This document shows positions 8,157 through 21,365 of a stretch of 64,000 nt of DNA, piece after piece (the stretch's first letter is position 1; every line of letters begins with the position of its first letter). The notes beneath the pieces are model-generated. The model saw only the letters and a list, made by a program, of their open reading frames with translations. It was not told where the DNA came from and ran no database searches. Made by a program: the position numbers and the translations under genes. Origin of the DNA: Promineifilum sp019695075 (lineage in GTDB: Bacteria; Chloroflexota; Anaerolineae; Promineifilales; Promineifilaceae); contig JAHCIO010000020.1 of NCBI GenBank assembly GCA_026129185.1, positions 1 to 64,000 of the forward strand, written 5' to 3'.

Positions 8157-8181
8157 TCCTCCTAAGTACTACAGGTATAAG
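8155..8181 (+). promoter_or_regulatory. Likely target site of the crRNA-like guide
   Basis: This stretch, from the last bases of the -10 box to the Shine-Dalgarno, aligns with the degenerate-array spacer and its first flanking base (8014-8042) at 22 of 29 columns with two single-base gaps. Counting from the guide 5' end, differences fall at positions 6, 11-12, 18 and 23-24, plus one bulge at 4. The first four groups coincide with the every-sixth bases that type I complexes flip out of the guide-target duplex. On the minus strand the site is preceded by CCC, which could serve as a CCN-type PAM. Binding here would block the effector promoter. The site is inferred by hand alignment. Confidence 0.55.
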
Positions 8182-8190
8182 GGAGACATT

Positions 8191-8472
8191 ATGGATTCAG
8201 GACATGCCAAAATTCGAGTGACAGATGAGACCGTCCTGGTTCGATTTGATGACGTGAGCTCACCCATACCAGGGGCATTTGAAGCGCTGCGCGATCGGTT
8301 CTATTCGCATTTCCCTAACGCGCGATGGGTGTGGAGTCTACGCCGAATGGTATTGCCACGCCATGATCTCAACCGCCTAATTGCGTTCTGCGCTCATGAA
8401 TTTGGTGCTGATGGCGTGAGAATCGAGTATCAGCCGTCAGAGCGCCGAATAGGTTTTGAGCTGAGGCTGTAG
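8191..8472 (+). CDS. Small unknown protein at the head of the effector operon
   Basis: This 93-residue protein was not recognised. I chose the ATG at 8191 because it has a good Shine-Dalgarno 6 nt upstream and lies just after the consensus promoter. The longer frame from 7993 would run through the degenerate repeats and promoter. The predicted protein is a mixed alpha/beta chain with a basic aromatic patch (ARWVWSLRRMVLPRHDLNR, about residues 44-62). No transmembrane segment or cysteine cluster is seen. It abuts cas8 with no gap (TAG then ATG). It could be a small Cascade subunit (Cas11-like) or an autoregulator. Neither is shown by sequence. Confidence 0.6.
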   Translation: MDSGHAKIRVTDETVLVRFDDVSSPIPGAFEALRDRFYSHFPNARWVWSLRRMVLPRHDLNRLIAFCAHEFGADGVRIEYQPSERRIGFELRL

Positions 8473-10236
8473 ATGGACTACACAGAACTGTATGTCGACA
8501 AATCGACCGGCACGCCAACCGACCCTTTGATTGCCTATGCGCTGGGCCGGCTCCTCTTAGATGTCATCCCCGAAGAGGCCGGCGACATCGGCTTAACGAT
8601 TGCCGACGTGGGCGATGCCTATCAGGTGTCGCTCAAACAGCCGCTGCGCGAGGAATGGGTCCGCAACGCCCCGTTTCGCTACCTGCTGCGCGCCCTCGAC
8701 ACGAAGACGAAGCACGCCGATACGCTGCCTGCGCTTCAACGGGTCGATTACCTGCAACACCAGGAGAATAACCGCCTCTACTATGAAGCCCTGAAAGACC
8801 GCAAGCAAACGCCGGCCGCTCTGGCCGAGATGGGCCTGACAGGGCCTGTGCCCGATTGGCCGGCGTGGGCGAAGATCAACCAGATGTCGGCCGTGGACGC
8901 CTACAACGGCCTGATCGAGCAGTGGTATGCCCACCGAGACTGCTTCCCCGACCTGCTGGCGATCGTACTGAACCTCTTTGCGACACGTCCGAATGACGTG
9001 GCCGCGGTCGAGGCAGCCTGGCTGCGGTTGGCCAAGGCTCAGGGCATAGACGCTAAGGTCACCGCGGCCCGGCTCCAGGTCGTCAACCCCGGCATGGGCA
9101 AGGGGGGCAACCGTAGTAAGGCCGATGGTCTGACCATCGGCGGCCTTGACGGCTTCTGGTTGCTGGAATATCTCAAATACGCCGGGCTTTTCTTAGCCGC
9201 CATCCCGCGCACGGTCAAGGGCAGCAAAGATCGCAAAACCTACGTCCTCTACCCACGCCGGCTGACTTGGAACCGCCATCAACAGGTCTTTCCCGAATTC
9301 CAGAAGACGCTGTTCCAAAGCACGGCTGTGCGTATGGACGTACTGGCCGTGCTGCAATACTGCCGTGTGTTTCTGGAGCAGTGGAAAGCGGGCCAGGCCA
9401 GCGGCCGATTTGCGCGCTATCGTGGCGAGCCTGGCAACCACGTGGCCGCCATCGGCGTCATCTACTATAAACACCTCGGCAGTGCCCACGCGACGATGAA
9501 CCTGAGCACGCTCGCCCTGCCGCTGTGGATGCCGGTCGAGACGCTCGAACAGGCTCAGGCGTTCATTGAGCTGCTAGAAGAGCACATTGGCGTCATTCGC
9601 GGCCTCGACGAGAGCCACGCCGACGCCTACCAACTGCTACTCAACTACCGCGACTTCCTGTCAGGCCAAGACCTGCATGCCTTTTTCCAATTCACACGCG
9701 CCTACAGCGGCTACGTCATGCGCAAAATGGCCGCCGCCGATTTTCCCCCACGTCGATTTACTATACCCCACCTGGAGGTCTTGATTATGGCCCACAATCG
9801 TCACCTATCTCCCATCTTAGAGGACCCCGGCTTTCGCCGCATCGCCGAGGCCATCCGTCGCAGTACCGTCTCACTTCAATACCAAAAGTCTCATGGCGGC
9901 GATCTGCTGTACGAAATACGCTATGGCCTTGGTGACAAGCTACTGCGCCATGCCCAGTATGCCGATGAGTTCGCTGCGGAGCTTAGCCGCTTCATCCAGA
10001 GCTATAATGAGGAGAATGCCCGTAAGGCTGAAACGCGCAAGCAGCAGCGTCGCACTAATATCACCATCGATGACTTGGCGGCCGTCGTCCGTCTTATTGA
10101 CGAGTATGGCGCGCCGACCGTAGCGAATCTGCTGGTCGCCTTCGGCTACGCCCGTGACCCGCACACGGCCGAGCAAGAGCAGACAGACGAGTCAAGAGAG
10201 CCGGAGCCGGAAATGGCCGGCGACGAGAACGAGTAA
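8473..10236 (+). CDS. Cas8-like large subunit of the type I effector complex
   Basis: This 587-residue protein sits where the large subunit belongs, directly before cas7 and cas5 in the same operon. The large subunit recognises the PAM and recruits Cas3. I see no zinc-ribbon cysteines and no HD or polymerase motifs, which argues against Cas10-type subunits. It is mostly alpha-helical, with a Gly/Lys-rich loop NPGMGKGGNRSKADG near residues 206-220 and a charged C-terminal tail rich in Glu. Identification rests on position and size, because Cas8 families are very divergent. The subtype cannot be fixed; the DevR-type neighbours suggest a relative of I-A/I-B or the Myxococcus dev-type systems. 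Confidence 0.65.
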   Translation: MDYTELYVDKSTGTPTDPLIAYALGRLLLDVIPEEAGDIGLTIADVGDAYQVSLKQPLREEWVRNAPFRYLLRALDTKTKHADTLPALQRVDYLQHQENNRLYYEALKDRKQTPAALAEMGLTGPVPDWPAWAKINQMSAVDAYNGLIEQWYAHRDCFPDLLAIVLNLFATRPNDVAAVEAAWLRLAKAQGIDAKVTAARLQVVNPGMGKGGNRSKADGLTIGGLDGFWLLEYLKYAGLFLAAIPRTVKGSKDRKTYVLYPRRLTWNRHQQVFPEFQKTLFQSTAVRMDVLAVLQYCRVFLEQWKAGQASGRFARYRGEPGNHVAAIGVIYYKHLGSAHATMNLSTLALPLWMPVETLEQAQAFIELLEEHIGVIRGLDESHADAYQLLLNYRDFLSGQDLHAFFQFTRAYSGYVMRKMAAADFPPRRFTIPHLEVLIMAHNRHLSPILEDPGFRRIAEAIRRSTVSLQYQKSHGGDLLYEIRYGLGDKLLRHAQYADEFAAELSRFIQSYNEENARKAETRKQQRRTNITIDDLAAVVRLIDEYGAPTVANLLVAFGYARDPHTAEQEQTDESREPEPEMAGDENE

Positions 10237-10268
10237 CTTTCCCCACGGTAACAATAGGAGCAACACCC

Positions 10269-11270
10269 ATGACCCGACAAGTCTACGCTATCTCCGTTTC
10301 CGCGCGCGCGCTGCTCAACCTCCATAGCCTCAACAACGAGGGCGGCGAGGGCAACCAGATTCAGACGCGCATGGTCGACATCGTTTACTATAACCAGGAC
10401 GGACAGCCGACCCTGGCTAACGTCAACGCCATCAGCGGCGACATGTTCAAGCACATCCAGGCGGAGCATTTACACCGCATCGCTGTGGAGCGCGGCCTAC
10501 CGTTGTGTACCGCCTGCCAGCGCTTCGACGCCAACCGCATGAGCGCCGACCCCGAGTTCCGAGAGTGGGTCAAGACCACGCCCAAGCCTACCCAAGTTCA
10601 GGTAATAGACCGTCTTATCGATCGCTGCACGATCGATGATCTAGAAGGCAACCTGATCACTGAAGGCAACCTATCCGCCCCGCGCAAGAGCGTCGTCGAG
10701 TTCGGTTGGGTCGTTGGCCTGCCCCAGGCGACGACGTCGGAGGAGTACTTCCATGTCAAGTACGTGCCTGACCGCCGCGAGAAACCGACCGATAAGGACG
10801 GGCGGGAAGGGAATCTGGGTCAGGCTATCTTCCACCGCCCGGCTAGCAGCGGTGTCTATGCCATCGTCTGTAACCTCGAGACGGCGCGCATAGGCTATAA
10901 CGACATCTCGCAGCAATACGCGGCCGTCGACCGCCAGGCCCGCTACACAGCCTTGCTGCAGAGCCTCCTTTACAGCTTCATAGAGATGAACGGCGCGATG
11001 CGTAACACCCAGTTGCCCCATCTGACGGCGTTCAACGGCGTTGTATCAGTCAGCTATGGCATTGCCCCGGCCCCCACCGTCAGCCCTCTCAATCCCGAAT
11101 TTGTGGGCGAGATTCAGGGTGTGCGCGACACGCTTAATGCTCTGCACCAAGGCGACGGCGCGACTATCGAAGTGCGCGAGTTCCACAGTCTGGCCGAGTT
11201 CGCCGATATCTTCGGTGATCTCATCGCCAACACCGCCCCCTTCTCCTTGCAAGTGGGCGCGCCAGCCTGA
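10269..11270 (+). CDS. cas7: Cas7 backbone subunit, DevR family
   Basis: This 333-residue protein polymerises along the crRNA to form the Cascade backbone. The N-terminus (VYAISVSARALLNLHSLNNEGGEGNQIQTR) is typical of the DevR/Cst2/Csa2 Cas7 family, with the RRM-like first strand followed by a conserved Gly/Asn/Gln-rich loop. A central FGWVVGLPQATTSEEYFHVKY region and the C-terminal HLTAFNGVVSVSYGI strand also fit the family. DevR proteins were first described as autoregulators in Myxococcus. A Shine-Dalgarno (AGGAG) lies about 10 nt before the ATG, 32 bp after cas8, and cas5 follows after 10 bp. Confidence 0.92.
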   Translation: MTRQVYAISVSARALLNLHSLNNEGGEGNQIQTRMVDIVYYNQDGQPTLANVNAISGDMFKHIQAEHLHRIAVERGLPLCTACQRFDANRMSADPEFREWVKTTPKPTQVQVIDRLIDRCTIDDLEGNLITEGNLSAPRKSVVEFGWVVGLPQATTSEEYFHVKYVPDRREKPTDKDGREGNLGQAIFHRPASSGVYAIVCNLETARIGYNDISQQYAAVDRQARYTALLQSLLYSFIEMNGAMRNTQLPHLTAFNGVVSVSYGIAPAPTVSPLNPEFVGEIQGVRDTLNALHQGDGATIEVREFHSLAEFADIFGDLIANTAPFSLQVGAPA

Positions 11271-11280
11271 GGAGGCGGCC

Positions 11281-12033
11281 ATGTGGCATCTGGCCGAGTA
11301 CCATCCAAGCACGCTGTTTAGCCTGCGCCCTGCCAACGCGACGACGAGCGGCGGCAAGACCCTGGTCGCCCCAACACCGTTTGCCCTTAAGATGGCGCTC
11401 TTGGACGTGGCTATCCGCGTCTATGGGCGGACGGTGGGCGAGCGCTGGTTTCCATCGCTCCGGGATCTCACCGTGGCTGTGAGCTTGCCGCCGACGCTGG
11501 TCGTCATCAACACCTTCGTAAAGATATTGCGGCCACATAAGGCTGGGCCAAAGGACACCGTTGGCACAGGCCTAGAGGGGCCTATGGGTAGCACTATTGC
11601 CTACCGTGAACTGGTGCACTATGGCGGCCCTCTATCTATTGCCCTTGAGACGGCTGCCGAAAGTGACATACCGCTATTAGCGCTACTATCACACGTCCAT
11701 TACCTCGGCAAGCGAGGTGGGTTCATCCAATTCCTCAGCTATGAGCAGGCCGGCACGCTGCCGGCCGATTACACCATCCTCAATCCTCGGCCAAACGCAT
11801 CGTTTCGCCTTGTCGGGCTGATGCAGGTGATGGACGATTGTGGCCCAGCTATGACCTTTGCCCATGCTGACATCTACAGTGGAAAGAAGCTGGGTCTCAA
11901 TAACCTGATGGCCGGCTGCTTAACCCGGTCGTCCTACCCTATCGCCTCGCCCGCTCCAGTCGGGCCTATTCGCTGTATGAATATACTGGCGCGTGAACGA
12001 TGGCCGGCCAGGCTCTTGGAGAAATGGTCATGA
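11281..12033 (+). CDS. cas5: Cas5 subunit, DevS-like
   Basis: This 250-residue protein caps the 5' handle of the crRNA in Cascade. The start at 11281 is preceded by a strong AGGAGG overlapping the cas7 stop. The N-terminal half has the RAMP-type ferredoxin fold pattern (LVAPTPFALKMALLDVAIRVYG; LRDLTVAVSLPPTLVVINTFVKILRPHK). It continues with a Gly-rich loop (DTVGTGLEGPMGSTIAYREL) and a YLGKRGGFIQFLS segment like the Gly-rich motif of Cas5. Position between cas7 and cas6 supports the call. Its TGA overlaps the cas6 ATG by 4 nt. Confidence 0.85.
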   Translation: MWHLAEYHPSTLFSLRPANATTSGGKTLVAPTPFALKMALLDVAIRVYGRTVGERWFPSLRDLTVAVSLPPTLVVINTFVKILRPHKAGPKDTVGTGLEGPMGSTIAYRELVHYGGPLSIALETAAESDIPLLALLSHVHYLGKRGGFIQFLSYEQAGTLPADYTILNPRPNASFRLVGLMQVMDDCGPAMTFAHADIYSGKKLGLNNLMAGCLTRSSYPIASPAPVGPIRCMNILARERWPARLLEKWS

Positions 12034-13060
12034 CCCCCCTCTCCCTCTCCCACCTCCACCTCCTCGCCCGCGCCACCACCGACGTCTTCCTCGACGGCCA
12101 CATGGCCGGCAACAACCTGGGCAACGCCCTCGCCAACGTCATCCGCCATAGCACCTGCCCGGAGACCGACCGCCGCGGCCCGCCCTCCCCGGAACACGTC
12201 GCCAGCTGCCCCGCCTGCTGGCTGCTGGCCGCCGAAACCAACCCCGGCAGCGTCGTCCGCCCCTATGCCGTCGTCGGCCCGCGGCCGCCCCAGACCCGCG
12301 TCGCCCCCGGCCAGCCCTTCGCCTTCGGCCTGACCCTCTTCGGCCAGGCCCTCCAGTTCCTGCCCTACGTCGTTGTCGCCGCGGCCGAGGTCGGCCGCGT
12401 CGGCGTCGGCCGCGACCGGCGCGACGGCCAGGGCCGCTTCCGCCTGGAGGCCATCGACTCCCACAACCCCTTCACCGGCGACACCCACCGCCTCCTCGCC
12501 CCCGGCGATCCCGTCGTCCACGCCAACCCGGCCGTCATCACCTTCGACCACATCCGCCCCGCGGCCGACCGGCTGCGCGCCGACCTGGCCCAGGAAGACA
12601 ACACCCTCCACCTGCGCTTCCTCAGCCCCACCCGGCTGGAGGAAAAAGACCGGCTCTTCCGCGCCCCCGATTTCGCCGTCCTCTTCCGTCGCCTCCTCTA
12701 CCGCATCGACGACCTGGCCCGCAACTTCGCCGGCGGCGCGCGGCGCGACCGGGCCGAACTCGACCGCCTCCACGCCGCCGCCGACCGCGTCCGCCTGGTC
12801 GATTGCCAGGTGCATTGGGTCGAACAGTGGAGCTGGTCGGGCCGCAAGGAGAGCCGCACGCCCGTCGGCGGCTTCGTGGGCACGGCCGCCTACCGCAGCG
12901 ACGACTGGGCCGACCTGCTGCCCTGGCTGCTGCTGGGCCAGGGCACCCACGTGGGCAAGCTGCCGGTCAAGGGCAACGGCGTCTATGAAGTCGCGGGCCG
13001 GGCGGAGGGCTACTGGGCCTGGGCCCCACCCCCTCTCCCCTCTTCCCTAACCCCTATCCC

Positions 13061-13064
<4 letters not shown>
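12030..13064 (+). CDS. cas6: Cas6 crRNA-processing endoribonuclease
   Basis: This 344-residue RAMP protein cuts pre-crRNA within repeats. It matches the Cas6 C-terminal family pattern: a segment FGLTLFGQALQFLPYVVVAAAEVGRVGVG at about residues 100-128, and a C-terminal Gly-rich end (VGGFVGTAAY, then LLLGQGTHVGKLPVKGNGVYE). A cysteine pair (CPETDRR and CPACW) near residues 49-73 may form a metal site. The ATG at 12030 overlaps the cas5 stop. The last residues (PPPLPSSLTPIP) are encoded by a C-rich heptamer repeat that also supplies the stop codon, so the native end was probably earlier. It ends the effector operon, convergent with the defence methylase. Confidence 0.9.

Positions 13065-13071
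<7 letters not shown>
13044..13071. repeat. CCCCTAA heptamer repeat at two convergent gene ends
   Basis: Four consecutive heptamers (TCCCTAA, CCCCTAT, CCCCTAA, CCCCTAA) lie where cas6 and the methylase converge. One copy supplies both stop codons: TAA for cas6 (13062-13064) and TAG on the minus strand (13063-13061) for the extended methylase frame. Confidence 0.85.
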
Positions 13072-18524
<5,453 letters not shown>

Positions 18525-18527
18525 CGT

Positions 18528-21362
18528 CTATATCACCGGCAACAGCACATACACGCCCAACACATCCGGCGGCAACTGCGGCTCGACGCGATAGCTGACG
18601 CCGGTCTGGCGCGTGGCCGCGCGCACGCGCTGGTGGGCGTCCAGCAGCGCCGCGCCGCGTTCGGCGGCGATGCGCTGCCATTCGTCGGGCATGGCGCGCA
18701 ACTCCTCCAGCACGCGGGCAACCGTCTGCACCTGCTGGGGCACGTCGATGTTCTGGTCGGGCGTGGCCGCCAGCAGGGCCTCGGCCGCGGCGTCGTCGAG
18801 CCACTCGCGCGCCTCGCCCCGGCCGCGGAAGGCGGCGGTCAGCGCCTCCTCGGCCAGCAGCGGCGTCTCATTCAGCGGCCCCGTCCGGCCGCGGCGGGTG
18901 ATGATGTGATAGCGGAAGCGCAACAACAGCAGGGCGGTGCGCTTGCCGACGGCCCGGCTGCGGATGACGCTGCAACGCGCCGCCGCCCCCTCCAGCAGGG
19001 GGTCGAGGGCGGTGTCCATCGTGTAGGCGGCCAGCCCCTCGACCAGCGGCGCGGTGCGCGAGAGATAGAGCGCGCCGTCGGGCACGGGCAGCGTGAACCC
19101 GGCCCGGATTTTGTCCCGGCCGCCGCTGACCTGGAGGAGCGCCTTGACGTTGGGCAAGGTCAGGCGCCAGACGTCGCCGGCCCCGGCCTTTGTCTCCGGC
19201 GTCGCCGCGCCGCCGTAGAGCGCCACCACCTCGCGCACAAAGCGGGCCACGTCGGCGTGCGTGCCGATGGCCGCGCGCATCGCCGCCCACTCCTGGGCCA
19301 CCGTCTCGACCTTGATCGACCGTTGGGCGAACATCGTCCGCGATTGGCGCTCGCGCTCGGTCACGTTGTCCCAGTCCAATTGGACGTCGGCCACCGTCAG
19401 CCCGGCGATGGGCAGCAGCAACTGCTGCGGGCTGACCTTGCCGCCGCGCAACAGCAGGCCGTTGAGCAGCGCCTGGACGACGTCGCTGGTGTTGGCCGGC
19501 ACGGGCACGGAGATGCCCAGCGAGGAGCGGATTTGCTTGTGCTTGCGCAACAGCACGTCGAGCACCAGGCCGTCGATCTGGTTGTCGGCGCCAAAGTAGG
19601 TGATGGTGCGGATGGTGGGCGCGTTCTGGCCGAAGCGGTCAACCCGGCCTTCGCGCTGTTCGTGGCGGGTGGGGTTCCAGCTCAGGTCATAGTGGATGAC
19701 GGCGTTGAAATGCTCTTGCAGGTTGATGCCCTCGCTCAGGCAGTCGGTGGCCACCAGCACGCGCCGGTCATGGTCGCCCAGCTCGGCCACGCGCAGGGCG
19801 CGCTCGGCCGGCGTCAGCGTGCCGGTGACGGCGGCCACCTCGACGCCTTTCGGCAGCGCCGCGCGCAGGTGGTCGGCGACGTACTCGGCCGTGGGGATGA
19901 AGCGACAGAAGAGGATCGGCTGGAAACCGTCGTCCAGCAGCCGGCGGACAAGGGCGATGGCCTTCCTGAGCTTGAGGTCCTGGTCCGGCCCGGCCAGCCT
20001 GTCGGCGCGCCGCGCGTAGTCCAACAGGCGCTCGCGCTGGGGCCGGGGCGCGTCTTCGCCCTCCTGGCCGCCGGGGGGAACGTCGATGAACTCACTGCTT
20101 TCGGCGTCTTCCAGGTCGAGCACCGTCCGCTCACCCAGTTCGTCGGCGTCTTCGGCCGTCGCCGCGTCGGCCGTGCCGGAGCGGCTGCGCAACGTGGCGG
20201 CGGCGGCGGCCGGGCTGCTGGCCAGGCTGCGCAACAGAGCCAGCGCCGACCACCAGCGCACCCGCTGCACCTGCCGGCTGCCGGTCGTGTCCAGGATGCG
20301 CTCGTGGGCATATTCCAACACGGTGTTGAAGAGCCTCAGGTAGTCCGGCGACAGGCTATAGGTCTCCTCGGCCTCTTCGCGGGCCGGGAAGACGGTCTGC
20401 TCCATATACTCGCGAATGTCGGCCCGCCGGCGCTGGATGAGATGGCGGGCCACCTCGCGGCGGTGCTTCTCGTTGGCCTCGCCGGTCAGGTCGGCGGGCA
20501 GGCGGTCGAACTCCGGCCGCAGCAGGGCCAGCAGCGAACGGAAAGCGCCTTCGTCGCCGCTGTGGGGCGTGGCCGTCACCAGGAGCAAGTGGCGGGTGGG
20601 GTCATCAGACAGGGCGCGGACGAGCTGGTGGCGCAGGTGGCGGCCGCTGCGACGGTCTTTGGCAAAGGCGACGCCGTGGGCTTCGTCGACGATGACCAGT
20701 TCCGGGCAGGCGCGGATGAAGTCGTCGCGCCGGCGCGAGGACTTGATGTACTCGGTGGAGACGATGACGAAGGGGTAGAGATCAAACAGGGATTGGCCGA
20801 CGGCCGTATGCCGTTCCAGGCGGCCGACGGTGCTGGACAGAACCAGCTCGGCCTGAATGTTGAACTTGTCGGCCAGCTCCTTCTGCCACTGCTCGGCCAG
20901 GTGGGGCGGGCAGAGGACGGCCAGCCGGCGCACCTCGCCCCGGTCGAGCAGTTCGCGGGCCACCAGCCCGGCCTCAACCGTCTTGCCGATGCCGACGTCG
21001 TCGGCGATGAGCAGGCGCACCGGGTCGAGCTGCAGGGCCATCAGCAGCGGCGCCAACTGGTACGGCCGCGGCTCCACGTTTAGCCGGGCGAAGGAGCGAA
21101 ACGGCCCGGCGCTGGAGCGAAAGCCCAGCCGGACGGCATCGCGCAGCAGCCGGCCGGAGCGGAAGTCGCCGACGCGGGCCGGGTCGGGATAGTCGAACGT
21201 CGCCGGGCCGATGTCGCCGGCTTCCAGGGCGACATGGATGCCGGCGATCTCCTGATCCGTGCCGCCCAGCGGGCGCAGGATGAGGAAGTCGTCCGTAGAC
21301 TCAGGCAGGACAACCCATTCCCGGCCGCGCGCCTTCACCAGAGAACCGACAGCGTACTGCAT
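18528..21362 (-). CDS. SNF2-family helicase, DISARM DrmD-like
   Basis: This 944-residue SF2 ATPase has a helicase core beginning with DDVGIGKTVEAGLVA (Walker A near residue 128), a DEAH box (VIVDEAHG, near 225) and motif III TATPHSG. After a variable acidic insert comes the C-terminal lobe (FCRFIPTAEYVADHL; DCLSEGINLQ; QREGRVDRFGQ, near 575). This is the SNF2-like layout of DrmD in class 1 DISARM and of SNF2 ATPases in related helicase-methylase systems. The C-terminal 300 residues show no motif I know. It sits 3 nt downstream of the large helicase and 3 nt upstream of the methylase, so the three are almost certainly one transcript. It probably remodels or translocates on foreign DNA. Confidence 0.88.
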   Translation of the reverse strand: MQYAVGSLVKARGREWVVLPESTDDFLILRPLGGTDQEIAGIHVALEAGDIGPATFDYPDPARVGDFRSGRLLRDAVRLGFRSSAGPFRSFARLNVEPRPYQLAPLLMALQLDPVRLLIADDVGIGKTVEAGLVARELLDRGEVRRLAVLCPPHLAEQWQKELADKFNIQAELVLSSTVGRLERHTAVGQSLFDLYPFVIVSTEYIKSSRRRDDFIRACPELVIVDEAHGVAFAKDRRSGRHLRHQLVRALSDDPTRHLLLVTATPHSGDEGAFRSLLALLRPEFDRLPADLTGEANEKHRREVARHLIQRRRADIREYMEQTVFPAREEAEETYSLSPDYLRLFNTVLEYAHERILDTTGSRQVQRVRWWSALALLRSLASSPAAAAATLRSRSGTADAATAEDADELGERTVLDLEDAESSEFIDVPPGGQEGEDAPRPQRERLLDYARRADRLAGPDQDLKLRKAIALVRRLLDDGFQPILFCRFIPTAEYVADHLRAALPKGVEVAAVTGTLTPAERALRVAELGDHDRRVLVATDCLSEGINLQEHFNAVIHYDLSWNPTRHEQREGRVDRFGQNAPTIRTITYFGADNQIDGLVLDVLLRKHKQIRSSLGISVPVPANTSDVVQALLNGLLLRGGKVSPQQLLLPIAGLTVADVQLDWDNVTERERQSRTMFAQRSIKVETVAQEWAAMRAAIGTHADVARFVREVVALYGGAATPETKAGAGDVWRLTLPNVKALLQVSGGRDKIRAGFTLPVPDGALYLSRTAPLVEGLAAYTMDTALDPLLEGAAARCSVIRSRAVGKRTALLLLRFRYHIITRRGRTGPLNETPLLAEEALTAAFRGRGEAREWLDDAAAEALLAATPDQNIDVPQQVQTVARVLEELRAMPDEWQRIAAERGAALLDAHQRVRAATRQTGVSYRVEPQLPPDVLGVYVLLPVI

Positions 21363-21365
21363 AGG

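Noticed and set aside
7993..8472. A 159-codon frame starting at the cas3 stop and running through the degenerate repeats
   Set aside because: Its first 66 codons cover the crRNA-like element and a consensus promoter. The internal ATG at 8191 has a proper ribosome site, so the longer start was not used.
11934..12950. A 338-codon minus-strand frame opposite cas6
   Set aside because: It has low-complexity Gly/Ala/Val/Glu composition and lies antisense to a well-supported Cas6.
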